From assembly GCA_965644295.1 (NCBI GenBank), contig CBFFRP010000395.1, positions 1 through 64,000 of the forward strand: a DNA stretch of 64,000 nucleotides. The letters are read 5' to 3'. The notes beneath the pieces were generated by a model. The model made no database searches. It was not told the origin of the DNA and worked only from the letters and a program-made list of their open reading frames with translations. The DNA is from Paraphysomonas bandaiensis (taxonomy: Eukaryota > Chrysophyceae). Each line of letters starts with the position of its first letter. Position 1 is the first letter of the stretch. A program made the position numbers and the translations under genes. Shown one piece after another: positions 34,601 to 45,473 of the stretch.

Positions 34601-36099
34601 AGACGCGACCGCAAATGCATGATCGTGCTCTGGATCATAACAGAGGTCATACAGAACCTAACATTTCCAGCATTGATGCGACACTGACACATACGACATA
34701 AGACTGTGTGCAATAGTACAATTTCACGAGTGGTCTTCGAAGCAGTGAGAGTACTCTGCGGAACTACTGGTAGTTGATTTGCGTTGGAGTCATCATCGAA
34801 GTCATCGTCTCTTGTAGTACCATCCAATCGACATCGGTAAAAAGATTCGAGTCTACTCTGTACGACTGCAGGCATCGAGAGAACTCTCCCTGTATCAGGA
34901 CCGTAATTCGCAAATTCGAAGCCAAAAACTTCAATAAGCACGTAGTTGTTGTTCTCATCCTTTACGAAGTCCAGTGTCAAATTAGTAACTTGTTTCTTAA
35001 AAACGGCCCCGATATGTGCAGCCACACGCTTAGTGAGGTCCAGAAGATCTCCAGCAGCGCTTGGGTGGACCTCTTGCACCACAACTTTGCTGGGATCAAA
35101 TACTTTAAGCTCTTTCTTCGTAGCATCCTTAGAATCTCTGTGATCATCGGCATCATCAGCGTAGAAGAACGATGACTCACGGGGTGCATGAGTGGAATTA
35201 CGCCGGGTTTTCTTTGTGGGTGATAAGGCGGCAGTCATCGCATTCTGCTTTTCTTGCAGCGGCAATATCTTCTGCTTGCGAGCCATGGCAGCGTACGTAA
35301 CAGGAGCTTTCCTATTTCGGGGAGCAGAGGTCTTTTGTAACCACGGTTTGTTCTTAGTCGAGGGTCTATCAGATGCCACTTCTCCGACTGCCATTCGCTT
35401 AATACTTCTAATCGCAAGAACACTAGTCTTCTCATACAACTTGTACACAACCCTATTGAAGGCATACTTGTGGTATTTCTGATGTCTCATTTTCACATGA
35501 TATTGTATGCGATACACACGCGGTACATGCTGAATCTTCTGAAATGCTTGTGTAATCTCTTTCTTGTAGTTAGATTTATTCAGAACAGAGGATTGTATCC
35601 CTTCATAGGTGTATTTCTCTACACTACTACCTTCCGATTCAGGGATAAATTTCAGAGCTAATAAAACATATAAAAAATATATCAAATTAAACTAAAATCA
35701 AACCTGTTTCTTTATCATATGCAATAACTTCATTACCAGGAGGTACTGGATATAATAAACATTCACCAACAGAGCATTTATGCCTATAAATAATTATAAT
35801 TAAAGTGATTAATAATATCTCTATATCTATATATACATATACAAGCCTATTGAGTATGATACACACCATCTAATCTCTCCATTTGTATCTGTTTGTAAAT
35901 AGATGCCACTATTACCATATCCAAATATCATTATCGGTGCTATATTAAGTTTTAATGGATGATATGTACCATCAGTTCCTTCTAATGGTAATCCTAATAC
36001 TAACCATATAATTTCATGTGGTGCAACTAATTTAGAATATATATATCGATTCATTTCATGTTGACATATAGTTATAGCAGATGATGTCATCTTTGTCAT
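31675..36099 (-). CDS. Large C2-domain protein of unknown role
   Basis: Six exons: 35867-36099, 35704-35783, 33853-35657, 32863-33801, 31941-32803 and 31675-31894. Introns are 83, 46, 51, 59 and 46 bp and all phases agree; 1,379 aa. I do not recognise a named family. Residues about 330-350 (LTLDFVKDENNNYVLIEVFG) are a buried beta hairpin-like stretch of a kind I associate with large flagellate-protist proteins, from memory only. Residues about 425-505 are Cys-rich (CRMCQCR, then CPRHVN and CELCY), probably zinc-binding. From about 696 a C2-like domain starts (VAIHKVADIPVPFLDVYENF). A second C2-like segment starts near IQVVQARHLCKKEDIFAETR in the fifth exon. Long acidic/Ser-rich linkers separate them. 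C2 domains bind membranes or partners; a ciliary-base role is possible but is only a guess. The first exon is AT-rich. Confidence 0.8.
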
Positions 36100-36839
36100 A
36101 ATATTATCGTATAGATATATATATGTGTGTATATGTGTGTATATGTGTATGTGTGTATATGTGTGTGGGGTATAGTATACAATTAAAGTATATAGAAGTT
36201 GTATAATCTCATACACTTCAAGTATATGAAGACGAACATATACATATATATATATATATGTAATTCAATGATCTTATATATCTATGAAGTGATTGAACCA
36301 CAGAGTGTCATACTTTATCATTGCACTTCATATATATCAACACTGCTGTAATATCATATAGCGACATGAAGTTTCTCCACTTCATCGAAACTGACAATAC
36401 ACTGTAAGACAAGTGCATAAAAATGCCTATTTTTTGTTGAATATAACTATAAATTTTCCACTTTTAAAGATATATTTTGTAATACAGATATTTTCGAAAT
36501 TCCTCAATTTTACATGATACAAAAGCCATGATTTTCAGACCAACTAACTCTCTAAAATCAACATATCACACATATTCTCCTATTTCAAAGACTTTAATCC
36601 ACAAAATCCCAATATACAGATTATCTATATATACATATCGAATCATATGTATGGATATATAGACAAACAACTGGAACTCTATCCACTATTAACACTCTCA
36701 CTCTACAAGTATATAAACAATATCAAATTAAAGTATAAATAACACTGTATATTCCAGTAATGTGTATTTAAATAAACTCTTCTCAATAGATTCAAACACT
36801 GTATATACATACATACATATTCATACATATACATACATA
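36100..36839. promoter_or_regulatory. Head-to-head promoter gap, C2 protein and CdsA
   Basis: 740 bp of AT-rich DNA between divergent starts. It includes a tgtgta-rich run (36120-36165), a TA run near 36245, and the words atgcctattttttg and ttttccactttt near 36425-36470 that resemble words in other head-to-head gaps. Confidence 0.5.
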
Positions 36840-38018
36840 ATGCCACTACACTCCTTTATATGCATCATACTATGCATGTTATGTAACAATATTACAGCTA
36901 GTCATCTTCCTTCAATTCATTCTACACAATTTTCAAAATTATCATTAAAATATAAGAATCATATCAATACAGGAAGAGATATGACTGCATTGGGTTATAA
37001 GGATAGAGATGTCACTCAGTTCGTTGCAACATCAACTGATGCTGTATCTGGGTATCCTGAGTCTTTGAAATCTTCACTGATTCCTACAGGAAGTGTTACA
37101 CGTGCTCGATTTGCAACAGGAATAGCATTGGCTGCACTTGCTACACTTTTAATATTTTCTGGCAATATGCTGATGTCTTTAGCATTCTTCGCTGTTTCTG
37201 TAATTGGTAATCTTGAATACAGAGATATTATCTCCAGAATCAATATAAATTCCAATATGGAACTGGGTATGTTGTGCTCATTGGTACTCTTTATTAGTGC
37301 TGCTCTTAGTCCTTCAATTCATGATCATATTCTTCCTGTACTGGTCACTGCAACAACGGCTTATTTCTTAACGTTTAAGAACGCACTGACACCCATAAAT
37401 GAAATTGCTGCTACAATGTTAGGAATACTGTATGTTGGGTACCTGCCATCTTACTGGGTTCGAGTTCGTCGTATGGGTGAAATAGATCCTGAATATTATC
37501 CGGCTTTTCTTAAAACCCTGGGCTTGGACAAGGAAGGTGTACTAACCAATGGGGCTATCGTGCTTGCTTGGACCTGGGCAGCGATAGCTCTTGCAGATAC
37601 CGCTGCATATCTGGTGGGTGGTACGTTTGGCAAGCGCAAGCTTTCTTTATACAGCGCTTCCATGGGGTCGGCTTCTCCGAACAAGACCCTGGAAGGGTTA
37701 TTGGGGGGGGTTACTGCCTGCACCGCGTTTTCTCTCTTGGGGGCGTATGTCATGCGTTGGCCATACTGGAAATTATCTGGGTCATCATATGGGATTGTGC
37801 TATCATTGGTGGCATTTATTGGGGACTTGTCTATATCTTTGTTGAAACGGGATGCCGGGGTAAAGGACTCAGGGGCGATATTTCCCGGGCATGGGGGGGT
37901 GTTGGACAGATTAGATTCCTACTTTCTAACTGGGCCTTTGGTGTTTCTGTTCTGGAGAGAATTTCTTCCCCTTTTTGAATCTGTTCGAAAGAAGGAGCCT
38001 ATCAAGTTTAATTTTTGA
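36840..38018 (+). CDS. CDS: Phosphatidate cytidylyltransferase (CDP-diacylglycerol synthase), bacterial/plastid type
   Basis: Makes CDP-diacylglycerol from CTP and phosphatidate, the precursor of phosphatidylglycerol and inositol lipids. Single exon, 392 aa from the ATG at 36840; an in-frame ATG lies 26 codons upstream, but the chosen start gives a hydrophobic signal-like segment (FICIILCMLC, then small residues ITAS). The family signature is complete at the C-terminus: SLLKRDAGVKDSG, then GHGGVLDRLDS. Several membrane segments precede it. The protein is of the bacterial CdsA kind rather than the eukaryotic ER type. With the N-terminal extension this suggests plastid (signal plus transit peptide) or mitochondrial/ER targeting. 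A Phe at the predicted cleavage site, usual for red-derived plastids, is not evident. The 5' third is AT-rich, then the gene turns GC-rich near 37500. Confidence 0.93.
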   Translation: MPLHSFICIILCMLCNNITASHLPSIHSTQFSKLSLKYKNHINTGRDMTALGYKDRDVTQFVATSTDAVSGYPESLKSSLIPTGSVTRARFATGIALAALATLLIFSGNMLMSLAFFAVSVIGNLEYRDIISRININSNMELGMLCSLVLFISAALSPSIHDHILPVLVTATTAYFLTFKNALTPINEIAATMLGILYVGYLPSYWVRVRRMGEIDPEYYPAFLKTLGLDKEGVLTNGAIVLAWTWAAIALADTAAYLVGGTFGKRKLSLYSASMGSASPNKTLEGLLGGVTACTAFSLLGAYVMRWPYWKLSGSSYGIVLSLVAFIGDLSISLLKRDAGVKDSGAIFPGHGGVLDRLDSYFLTGPLVFLFWREFLPLFESVRKKEPIKFNF

Positions 38019-38601
38019 ACATCTTAAATTGTTAGAGGTTACTTGTTATATGGGTCGTATGTTTTTAGTACACGTTGGGTGCTGTGCATGAAACTTATAC
38101 AGCGATCACTACAATAATCTGTTTTATTTTGATAACATAAGTATAGCAATAAGATAATCTGTAACTGCTATTTCCTCACGCTTTATTCAATGATTCTGCG
38201 TTGCCTTTTGACTAGCCTCACAAAACCGCAATATTGCTACAGCTGATATACTCGATAATTTTGAATGAATGTGGTGCCAACAAGTTCATAATATACGAAA
38301 ATTATTATGATGCTACTTTAGTTTAAGTGAAATTAAAAACTGGCATATGCTAAGGTAACAAAGTATCCCATTTGGGGCTATATTTAACAATTTGATTGTG
38401 GAAGTGCTTACTGAGACCACAAGTAGCCAAAACAAGGATAGAACACAATCCGCCCCTTCCGTTTCGAAGTTAAGCAAAAAAAAGATGCAAATACACATAT
38501 AATATTCATTAATCTATGGACAGTAGACACACATGCCCTGCAATCAATGACAAAGAAGCCTATTGTGACCGCAAGGACGAATAGTTGTAATTACCTCTAA
38601 A
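38019..38601. other. Tail-to-tail gap without visible repeats
   Basis: 583 bp between the stop codons of CdsA and the kinesin. AT-rich 3' flanks; nothing coding or repetitive recognised. Confidence 0.4.
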
Positions 38602-41524
38602 CTACGCACCATTCCTTCGTTTCATTAGTTCTTCTTTCGCCTTGTGAAAAGCCATTATATCCTCATTAACATCGTCCTCACCGTCACTGTCATTTATAGC
38701 TTGTGACTTCCCTCGACTAACGACCTTAACTTCTCTATACGACGGTTTAGATCCTGGGGATGGTTCCGGTGTGGCCCATGCACGCTTTACATCTGCCTCC
38801 GCACTAACATGGCCACTCCTGTCTCCCCCATCTCGCTGGGGCTGTCCACCCTGATACAGAGACCGTCTTGGCTGGCTTAACACAGCTCCATCCCGCGAAT
38901 GCAAGTTATTATACCACGTGTCGAATTGGTTTTGCAAAGTTGCGCGACCTTTCTCCAGTATCTACAACTCAATAAGACACAAACACTTTCATCGATATAC
39001 GTTGTACCTTTCGTATGTGCTCGATTTCCGGTTTTAAAACCCGCAGTTTCTCGAAGCTTTCCCTGTACACCGCCTTCTCCTGCTCAATCGCTCGCCTAAA
39101 ACACAAGAGTCATTTAATATATTAGCTGTAAAAGAGCACACCTGTATGTGTTCTCTTCTGCTGACATCTCTTCGCCGTCTTCATCCTTGCCATCAGCTCC
39201 ATCTGTCATTTTCTGAAGAGCACTATACCAAAAATTAACAACTTGACGACGAATCAATTCCACTTACTGTTCTCGTCTTATCGATTCAATTGAGTTTTTG
39301 AGATATGTGATGGTGTTTCTGCGTAAGAAAAGTCACATATTTCCACATTGCATTAATAATATCCACTATCCACCTGCTCTGGTTCGCCCGCTCACCGTGG
39401 GACTGAGCCTCTTTCATTTTTTCCTTGAGTATAGTCTTGTTCTCCTCTATAGAATCCCGTAGCTCACAGTTTGCTCTAAAGTACTCAAAGCATGCAGACA
39501 TGTCGTCAAATATGGCTTTATCCTCTGGTGGGGGAACCCCGTAGAGATGACGCTTGATTATCTTTTCGCTGCGTAGGGCCTCCCGTTCCTCTGCAGTCAT
39601 AATTCCACCACCCCCTCGTCCACGTCCGCCTGCACCTCTTCCACTCCCACTGGAGCTTCCTTTGGCACTCACCTCAGACACCCTATCATCATCGATATAC
39701 CTTCCTTCATCCGCCCTTGCAGCTTTTTCCTCTCCTAACACCATACCACCTCCACTGCTAGCAGCAGATCGCTCCTTTTTAACCATATTTACCAATATTG
39801 CAATCTCATTGTCTCGCTGTAGCAGGCACGACTTTAGGTCCTTTATCTGCTGTAGGAGCTCAGCAGTGTCTCCGGACTGCTCCCTATCCTTTTCAGCAGC
39901 CTCACCAGCGCCATCTCCCCACCCCCCTCCTTTACTACTCTGTCGAGCCTCAAGTACAAGGTTCTTGAAAATCGCAAACGCATCCTTAATCTTCGTTATG
40001 GTGAGCTCCCCGATGTTGAGAATGCACAGTGGGTCCGTATCATCACAGTACTGTCGAATCTTCTCTTTGAGCTCTTCTGCTGCCTGTGGGGTTAGTGCAT
40101 CACCTTCCCCAGCCTCACCCTGCACCACGAAATTACGGTGTATATTCCCTCTAGTTGTATGCATACCTTAAGAAAAGCTATCTCCTCTCTTAGCGTGAGA
40201 ACCTCGTTCTTGAGACGTTTTATTACCAATTCCGGGTCAGAGCCCTCATTGATGGTGGCCTTATTCTTGATGAGGGACACACGCTGGGCGAACCTGCATG
40301 TTGACAATGACTCTTCCGTATGATCCTTCTCAGGGTTTATAGTCGCAATCATGATCGTTTTGCAGTTCCCCCCGAGACTATCTCTATAGGACAAAATAAG
40401 TAACAGAGACGAGAATTAAGACTACTGGCAAACCTAAGCACAGATGTCATCATGGAATTTCTATAAGGGACATGCTGCCTCCCTTTGGTAGCCTTCTCGT
40501 GTAATGCTACAATAACCATCTCTAGAAAGAAGAGAGAAGAGTTAATGTACTTGGCTTCGCTGAGTACGGACCCCGACGAGTTAGTTTTGCCCACTCGCTC
40601 ACTTCCAGCCAGATCAACAAGATGAAGCTTACTGCGACGCACCTTGTCGGAGCTATTGTCACGAACCTCCATTGCTATGGTGAATATGCAGTGGGATCGC
40701 GACGATGCCTGTATGGGAATTACATAGATCATATAAATGACATCAATGTGTGGGCAGTACTCACAAGATTCATTGGCGTCTCGGCAATTGCTCGGTTGGT
40801 GTCTCCCAAAAAAAGAAGGTTAAGGGCCTCTTCCTCTGTGGTCACAGGATTCATAGAAAGGTTCTTAAGATGAAAATTCCCATGTTCGTCCTCCAACATA
40901 GATACTTTCGGCAAATCCTCCAACCCTTTGGTATCATGCGAGGGATCCAAAAGATCATATCCCTGCTCGTTATATAATTCCAAGTACGACACATATCCTT
41001 TGAACTGCACGTCAGTCCGCTTCCTGAATTCACCAAATATCATGCTAATCGCTCGTGGTATGATACCTCTGTCTGTATATCGCTCCGTACCACCAGTAAT
41101 AGTAAATGTCTTACCACTTCCTGTTTAACGGTTACAACAAATCACAATACATACTAAACTATCCCACCTGTTTGACCATATGCAAAGATAGTAGAATTAA
41201 ACCTAATATACATATTAATATATATATCAATTCTATAAATTATAGAATAATATACCCATCTAAAGCATTTTGTACAGCTGCAGTTCCAACTCTTTTAAAT
41301 ACTTCCTCTTGTGTTGCATCCATAGATATAATTCCATTAAAATGATAATGATGTTTTAATTTACTATTATTAATATATTCTGATTTCATATTTTCAGGTA
41401 AATTAATTTGTAATGAATTAGGATCCATATCATCTTGTAGAAAGAAACCACTTGGACGTTTACTTGGACGTATACGTAAATATGTTTGTATATTACCTTC
41501 ATTAGTTTGTTTATTTTTAGACAT
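38602..41524 (-). CDS. KIF6: Kinesin-9 family motor, KIF6-like
   Basis: Microtubule motor of the kinesin-9 family, associated with flagella. Ten exons: 41256-41524, 41168-41202, 40765-41120, 40434-40708, 40167-40383, 39374-40119, 39268-39318, 39142-39222, 39008-39095 and 38602-38961. Introns are 45-56 bp and all phases agree; 825 aa (human KIF6 is about 814). The N-terminal motor domain has FAYGQTGSGKTFTITGG (P-loop about 98-105), then DRGIIPRAIS, GYDLLDPS, EEEALNLLFLGDTNR, DLAGSERVGKT (switch II) and YRNSMMTSVLRDSLGGN. These KIF6-type words are present almost verbatim. The motor is followed by a coiled-coil/Gly-rich linker and a conserved C-terminal DVNEDIMAFHKAKEELMKRR. Exon 1 is strongly AT-rich; later exons are GC-rich. 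KIF9 is the alternative but fits less well. Confidence 0.95.
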
Positions 41525-42338
41525 TATGAATATATTGAAATAGCTTCAAATGAAGCGATTATAATATCTGAGATATTGTATATATGAACTCTTTAATTTA
41601 ATGAGATATAAGCCATAGTGATATATGTATATATACATACACTCCTGCTCTATAGCATACTCCTGTACATCTAGACATACTGCTATAGAGTACATGTTAC
41701 TGTTTTTTGTTGTGTTGTATATGATAGAAAAACGCCTATAATAAAAAATCCACTTTTTTTTATCAAATATATGATGAAAATTCTAATTACTGCAATGGAC
41801 TGCACATAAGAATCTATAAACCCCAAAGAAGTATGAAAATTCCCTATCAAAATCTTACCCTCTATATAGTCTACATCTATATGATAGGAGTGTGTACGAT
41901 CATATAAAGGATACAACTCCCAGTATATATCTACGTATACTTCTATATGATCCTATCTGCAGCACTACACTGTATATCTATATATAATGTTCGATTCATC
42001 AAAGCGTATATTTTCATATGATATCACTCATATCAAATCCATTCCACTAGACATCATTAACAACATGAATAGATCATATAATCATAATAACTAACAATCT
42101 CTTGTGAATACATACATATCTCACTCATATCTCACTCATATCTCACTCATATCTCACTCATATCTCACATCTTGTTGATATATATACAAACATACACATC
42201 CTTCGAGTTCATTCAACTCTTATATATATACACACAATTCATAGTATTTTATTAATAAAATAATATATAAAAATTACAGATTCATATCATAATACCGAAG
42301 AAAGACAAACTAAAAAACCTCGTCTATCGAGTGAATTA
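41525..42338. promoter_or_regulatory. Head-to-head promoter gap, kinesin and WDR26
   Basis: 814 bp, AT-rich. It contains an 11-bp tandem repeat (ctcactcatat, about 5 copies, 42118-42171) and the words acgcctataataaa and aaatccacttttttt near 41730-41760 that recall the other head-to-head gaps. Confidence 0.5.
42118..42171. repeat. 11-bp tandem repeat
   Basis: About five head-to-tail copies of ctcactcatat upstream of the WDR26-like gene. Confidence 0.9.
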
Positions 42339-44694
42339 ATGGAATGTAATAATATGAGCTCAGGAATGAAATCATATACCAGTCATGGGATTACATATAC
42401 ATCACATGATTTTACACGTCTTATGATGCAATCACTACATAATTTAGGATATAGGTATAATTAAATGATACATTCATGTATATATTTATAATATTTGTGT
42501 GTTTTTTAATAGTGAAACAGCAAAAAAATTAGAAGAAGAATCAGGTGTACAAATACAATCCAGAGCTACAGAGCAGCTATTTTCTGCAATATCAATTGGA
42601 GATTGGGAGTTATGTTGTGATCTATTAAAACACATTGAGTTTTTTGGAAAGTCTCGAGATGATATAGTGGGAATGATATTTGAAGTAAAGTATATGGAAC
42701 TAATTCAGAGAGGGGATGTGGAGGCTGCCCTCAAGTGTTTGCGCACCGAGATACGAGAGAACGTATTGGATATTGCAAGGTACGGTTACTATAAACAACA
42801 TGGCGAAGTATGACATATGTGGATGAAGGATGAAATCCCTGGCGGCCTGTGTGTTATGCCGGTATGGGCACGCCGCTCCTCTTATTGATATCGATTTATC
42901 TCCCCCATTACTTTGCTCCCGTGCCTCCCTCAGTACTGAAGTCCGACGGTGGATATCACCTCAGCAAATGGTCAGTGAGTTTCGCCTTGAAGAACTAGTC
43001 ACGCAAGCATTACGGTGGCAAATGCAACCGGACAAGGAGAGTACGACCCATTACGGCACACCTCGACCGTGCTCTTTGCTTACTGACGTGACATCAGTTG
43101 ATAAGCAGCAGGTAGATGCGCGGCGGCTCTATCCGCATGGAGAACTTGCCATTCTACGCGCTCACACGGATGAAGTGTGGTGTGTTCAGTTTTCTAGATG
43201 TGGCCATTTCATCGCCAGTGCTTCGGTTGATGGTACGGTGCGGGTATGGGCTGCACGAATACCTCCTGAGAATCCTGCAACCCATCCACTGACGATTATT
43301 CAGTGCCCAGGTCAGTCCCCAGGGGCAGGGAAGGCAGTACATATTTCTTGGAACCAATCATCGACGTATCTTCTTTTTTGCTGCGAGAATGATGCTGGTG
43401 TGTATCGGTGGAGTTTAGGTGATGTACTCGCCCCGGATGGAATATCCAGTGCACAGGATGGAGATGGTGAAATCTCTTCGTCAGTCATCCGTAGATACTC
43501 TCATCACGAGTTCCGGGCAGATGAATCTTCGTCCTCAGCAGTAGAAGTCGTTGCCGTTGAGTGGCTGCCGGGACCGGCTTCTGGGGAAAGGGAGTATTTT
43601 GTAAGCCTCTCTGCTAACTTCCTGCTCTTTTTATGCGACCTCGAGGGAGACGTGTTTGCAGTATTTGGCGGACTAGGGCATGCCAGTGCCATGGCTGTGC
43701 TCCCTCAAGCACTTTCTTCAGGGCCTTCTCCCTCACATTCTCGAGATAATCGCAATATAGATGGAAAGGACGGTGTTTTAAGAGGCTGGAAGCCTCACTC
43801 TTCAATCGACGAGTCTGGAACTGTATATTGGTCTTCCGCTACATGCGGGCATGAAACCACTGTGTCTTCGATTGAAGGAGACGGTTCATTTCCCTGCGGA
43901 TGTCGCGCGCTTGTAGCCAAGTCAGAGGTGGTAATACAGCTCTTTGTAGTGACAAAAAGATTAAGCTCGGAAAATTCTGAGAGCACTGCATCTGGTGTCG
44001 GACGAGGATACTCGCCCCCATATCAGTTTACTCATGTCGCTGAGTTAGTGCTCAGCACACCCGTTGTGTCCCTCGGATCAGTATCGGGTTTTCATCTTGC
44101 TCAAGGAGATAACGTTGTGGTAGCTAGTCTGTTCGGGGGTGAAATAGTGACTGTGATCGCGAAGGTATGTGATTGCTGTCCTAATTGCTTTGCAACTCAT
44201 ACCATATGCGGGGACAGAATGACCGCACACTTGAGGAAGGATCGAGTTATTACGGCTTGAAGCAACACCGGTTTGTGGTGAGCCCCTGTATTGGTGGTGT
44301 AGGCAATGGTGCGGATCGTGGCACTGCTCTTATTGCTTCCGGAGGGGAGGATGCTAGTATTCTGTTGTGGGCCGTGGATGATGGTACCAAGCCGACTCGG
44401 TCACTAGAGGGTATTGTTTACATAATTTAATTTTCGCATTCTTAGCGCTTTGTATCTGTAGGACATGCTGGTCCTGTGAACGCCGTGTCGTGGAGTCCGA
44501 TACATCCCGGCTTGCTGGCCTCCGCCTCGGACGACCACACGGTCCGATTGTGGGCCCCCGAAGAGATCTGTGCACAGCTGAGTAGTACTGTTGCCGAGAT
44601 ACAAGAATCGAATGCACAGAGCACCCATATGAATATGTATCACCGTTTGTTTTTTGGATTGTGCAATGATGTATCTGAAGAAACGAAAGTGTAA
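42339..44694 (+). CDS. WDR26: WDR26/Gid7-like protein (LisH-CTLH-WD40), GID/CTLH E3 ligase
   Basis: Supramolecular assembly and substrate subunit of the GID/CTLH ubiquitin ligase. Exons 42339-42454, 42513-42779, 42829-44164, 44218-44410 and 44462-44694; introns 58, 49, 53 and 51 bp; 714 aa. LisH near residues 28-55 ([20 protein letters not shown]), then CTLH ([18 protein letters not shown] ... [20 protein letters not shown]). The linker [13 protein letters not shown]-type segment ([15 protein letters not shown] here) precedes WD repeats, the first being [20 protein letters not shown]. The last repeat is [20 protein letters not shown]. Start: there is an in-frame stop near 42261 and no earlier ATG, so 42339 is used, although KKPRLS-like sequence just upstream suggests an extra 5' exon whose acceptor would be the ttacag near 42280. 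Between WD repeats there are Ser/Gly-rich insertions. Confidence 0.9.
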
Positions 44695-45473
44695 ATAAAT
44701 TCTAGCGGTTCTTGCTACGAATTGTGTATTCTGTGATATTCTGTTTTATTCTTTTGTTCTACCAGGCATTTCAGTGCGGATGAGAATTAAGATATCACTC
44801 ATCACTTGCACCTGCGTTTTTCGTACAATGTAAAATATTATTTACTCGTTGTATTCAAACATTAAAACCAATTTCAGAGTAAAAAAAATCGCTTCAATAT
44901 ACTAATTTTTTTTTTGCTGGCAATATATTGTTATCGGGCCCAGGGCCTGATAACCATTAATGCTAATGCCATTATAATTGCCGGTAACCGGACTACCATT
45001 AATGGTTACCACGTCAAAGTAAATTGGTAGCACCTTTAAACTTCAAAGTAAATTGAATGGCAATTATAAGTAGAAATTACTGAGTACTGACCACAAACGA
45101 AATTACTATACTATAAAAATGTGATATGATCATATGATCACGCAGTTGATGTCGGAAACAATGATTCGATTTCCTCGTATATCTGAATTATTCAATTTTA
45201 TATTGGTAGCACTTTCAATAGTAACAATACTATGTTATACGTGGCTCACGCTCCGAGAGTAGACAAGGGCAATATCTACGCACGCCTCATAAAAATAACT
45301 ATATCGTCAAAATTACTTCTCGAGGCGTTGCGTCAAACGTCAAACATTTACAATAAAGCTAACTACTGCGCTGGGCATATCGCATCCATGACTCCCTAGG
45401 CCACTGATGATTAATTTTATCAGCACATCACGCACACTATACACTTTTCCCGCATTGGTTACTACTGTCGAGC
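44695..45473. other. Tail-to-tail gap with repeat debris
   Basis: Between the stop codons of the WDR26-like gene and the kinase. It holds A/T homopolymers near 44880-44915 and the GGTAAC-type repeat at 44935-45010. No gene seen. Confidence 0.45.
44935..45010 (+). repeat. GGTAAC-rich repeat, copy B
   Basis: Starts ccagggcctgataacc and continues with ccggtaaccgg and taatggttacc. Diverged relative of 30745-30845, same orientation. Confidence 0.5.

Noticed and set aside
36762-36839. Upstream start for CdsA (26 more codons)
   Set aside because: The extra codons encode a TYIHIH-type run from simple repeats and would bury the hydrophobic signal-like segment.
42065-42338. Extra 5' exon for the WDR26-like gene
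   Set aside because: KKPRLS-like codons before the chosen ATG are suggestive, and a ttacag acceptor exists near 42280, but I could not find a matching start codon and donor upstream in frame.
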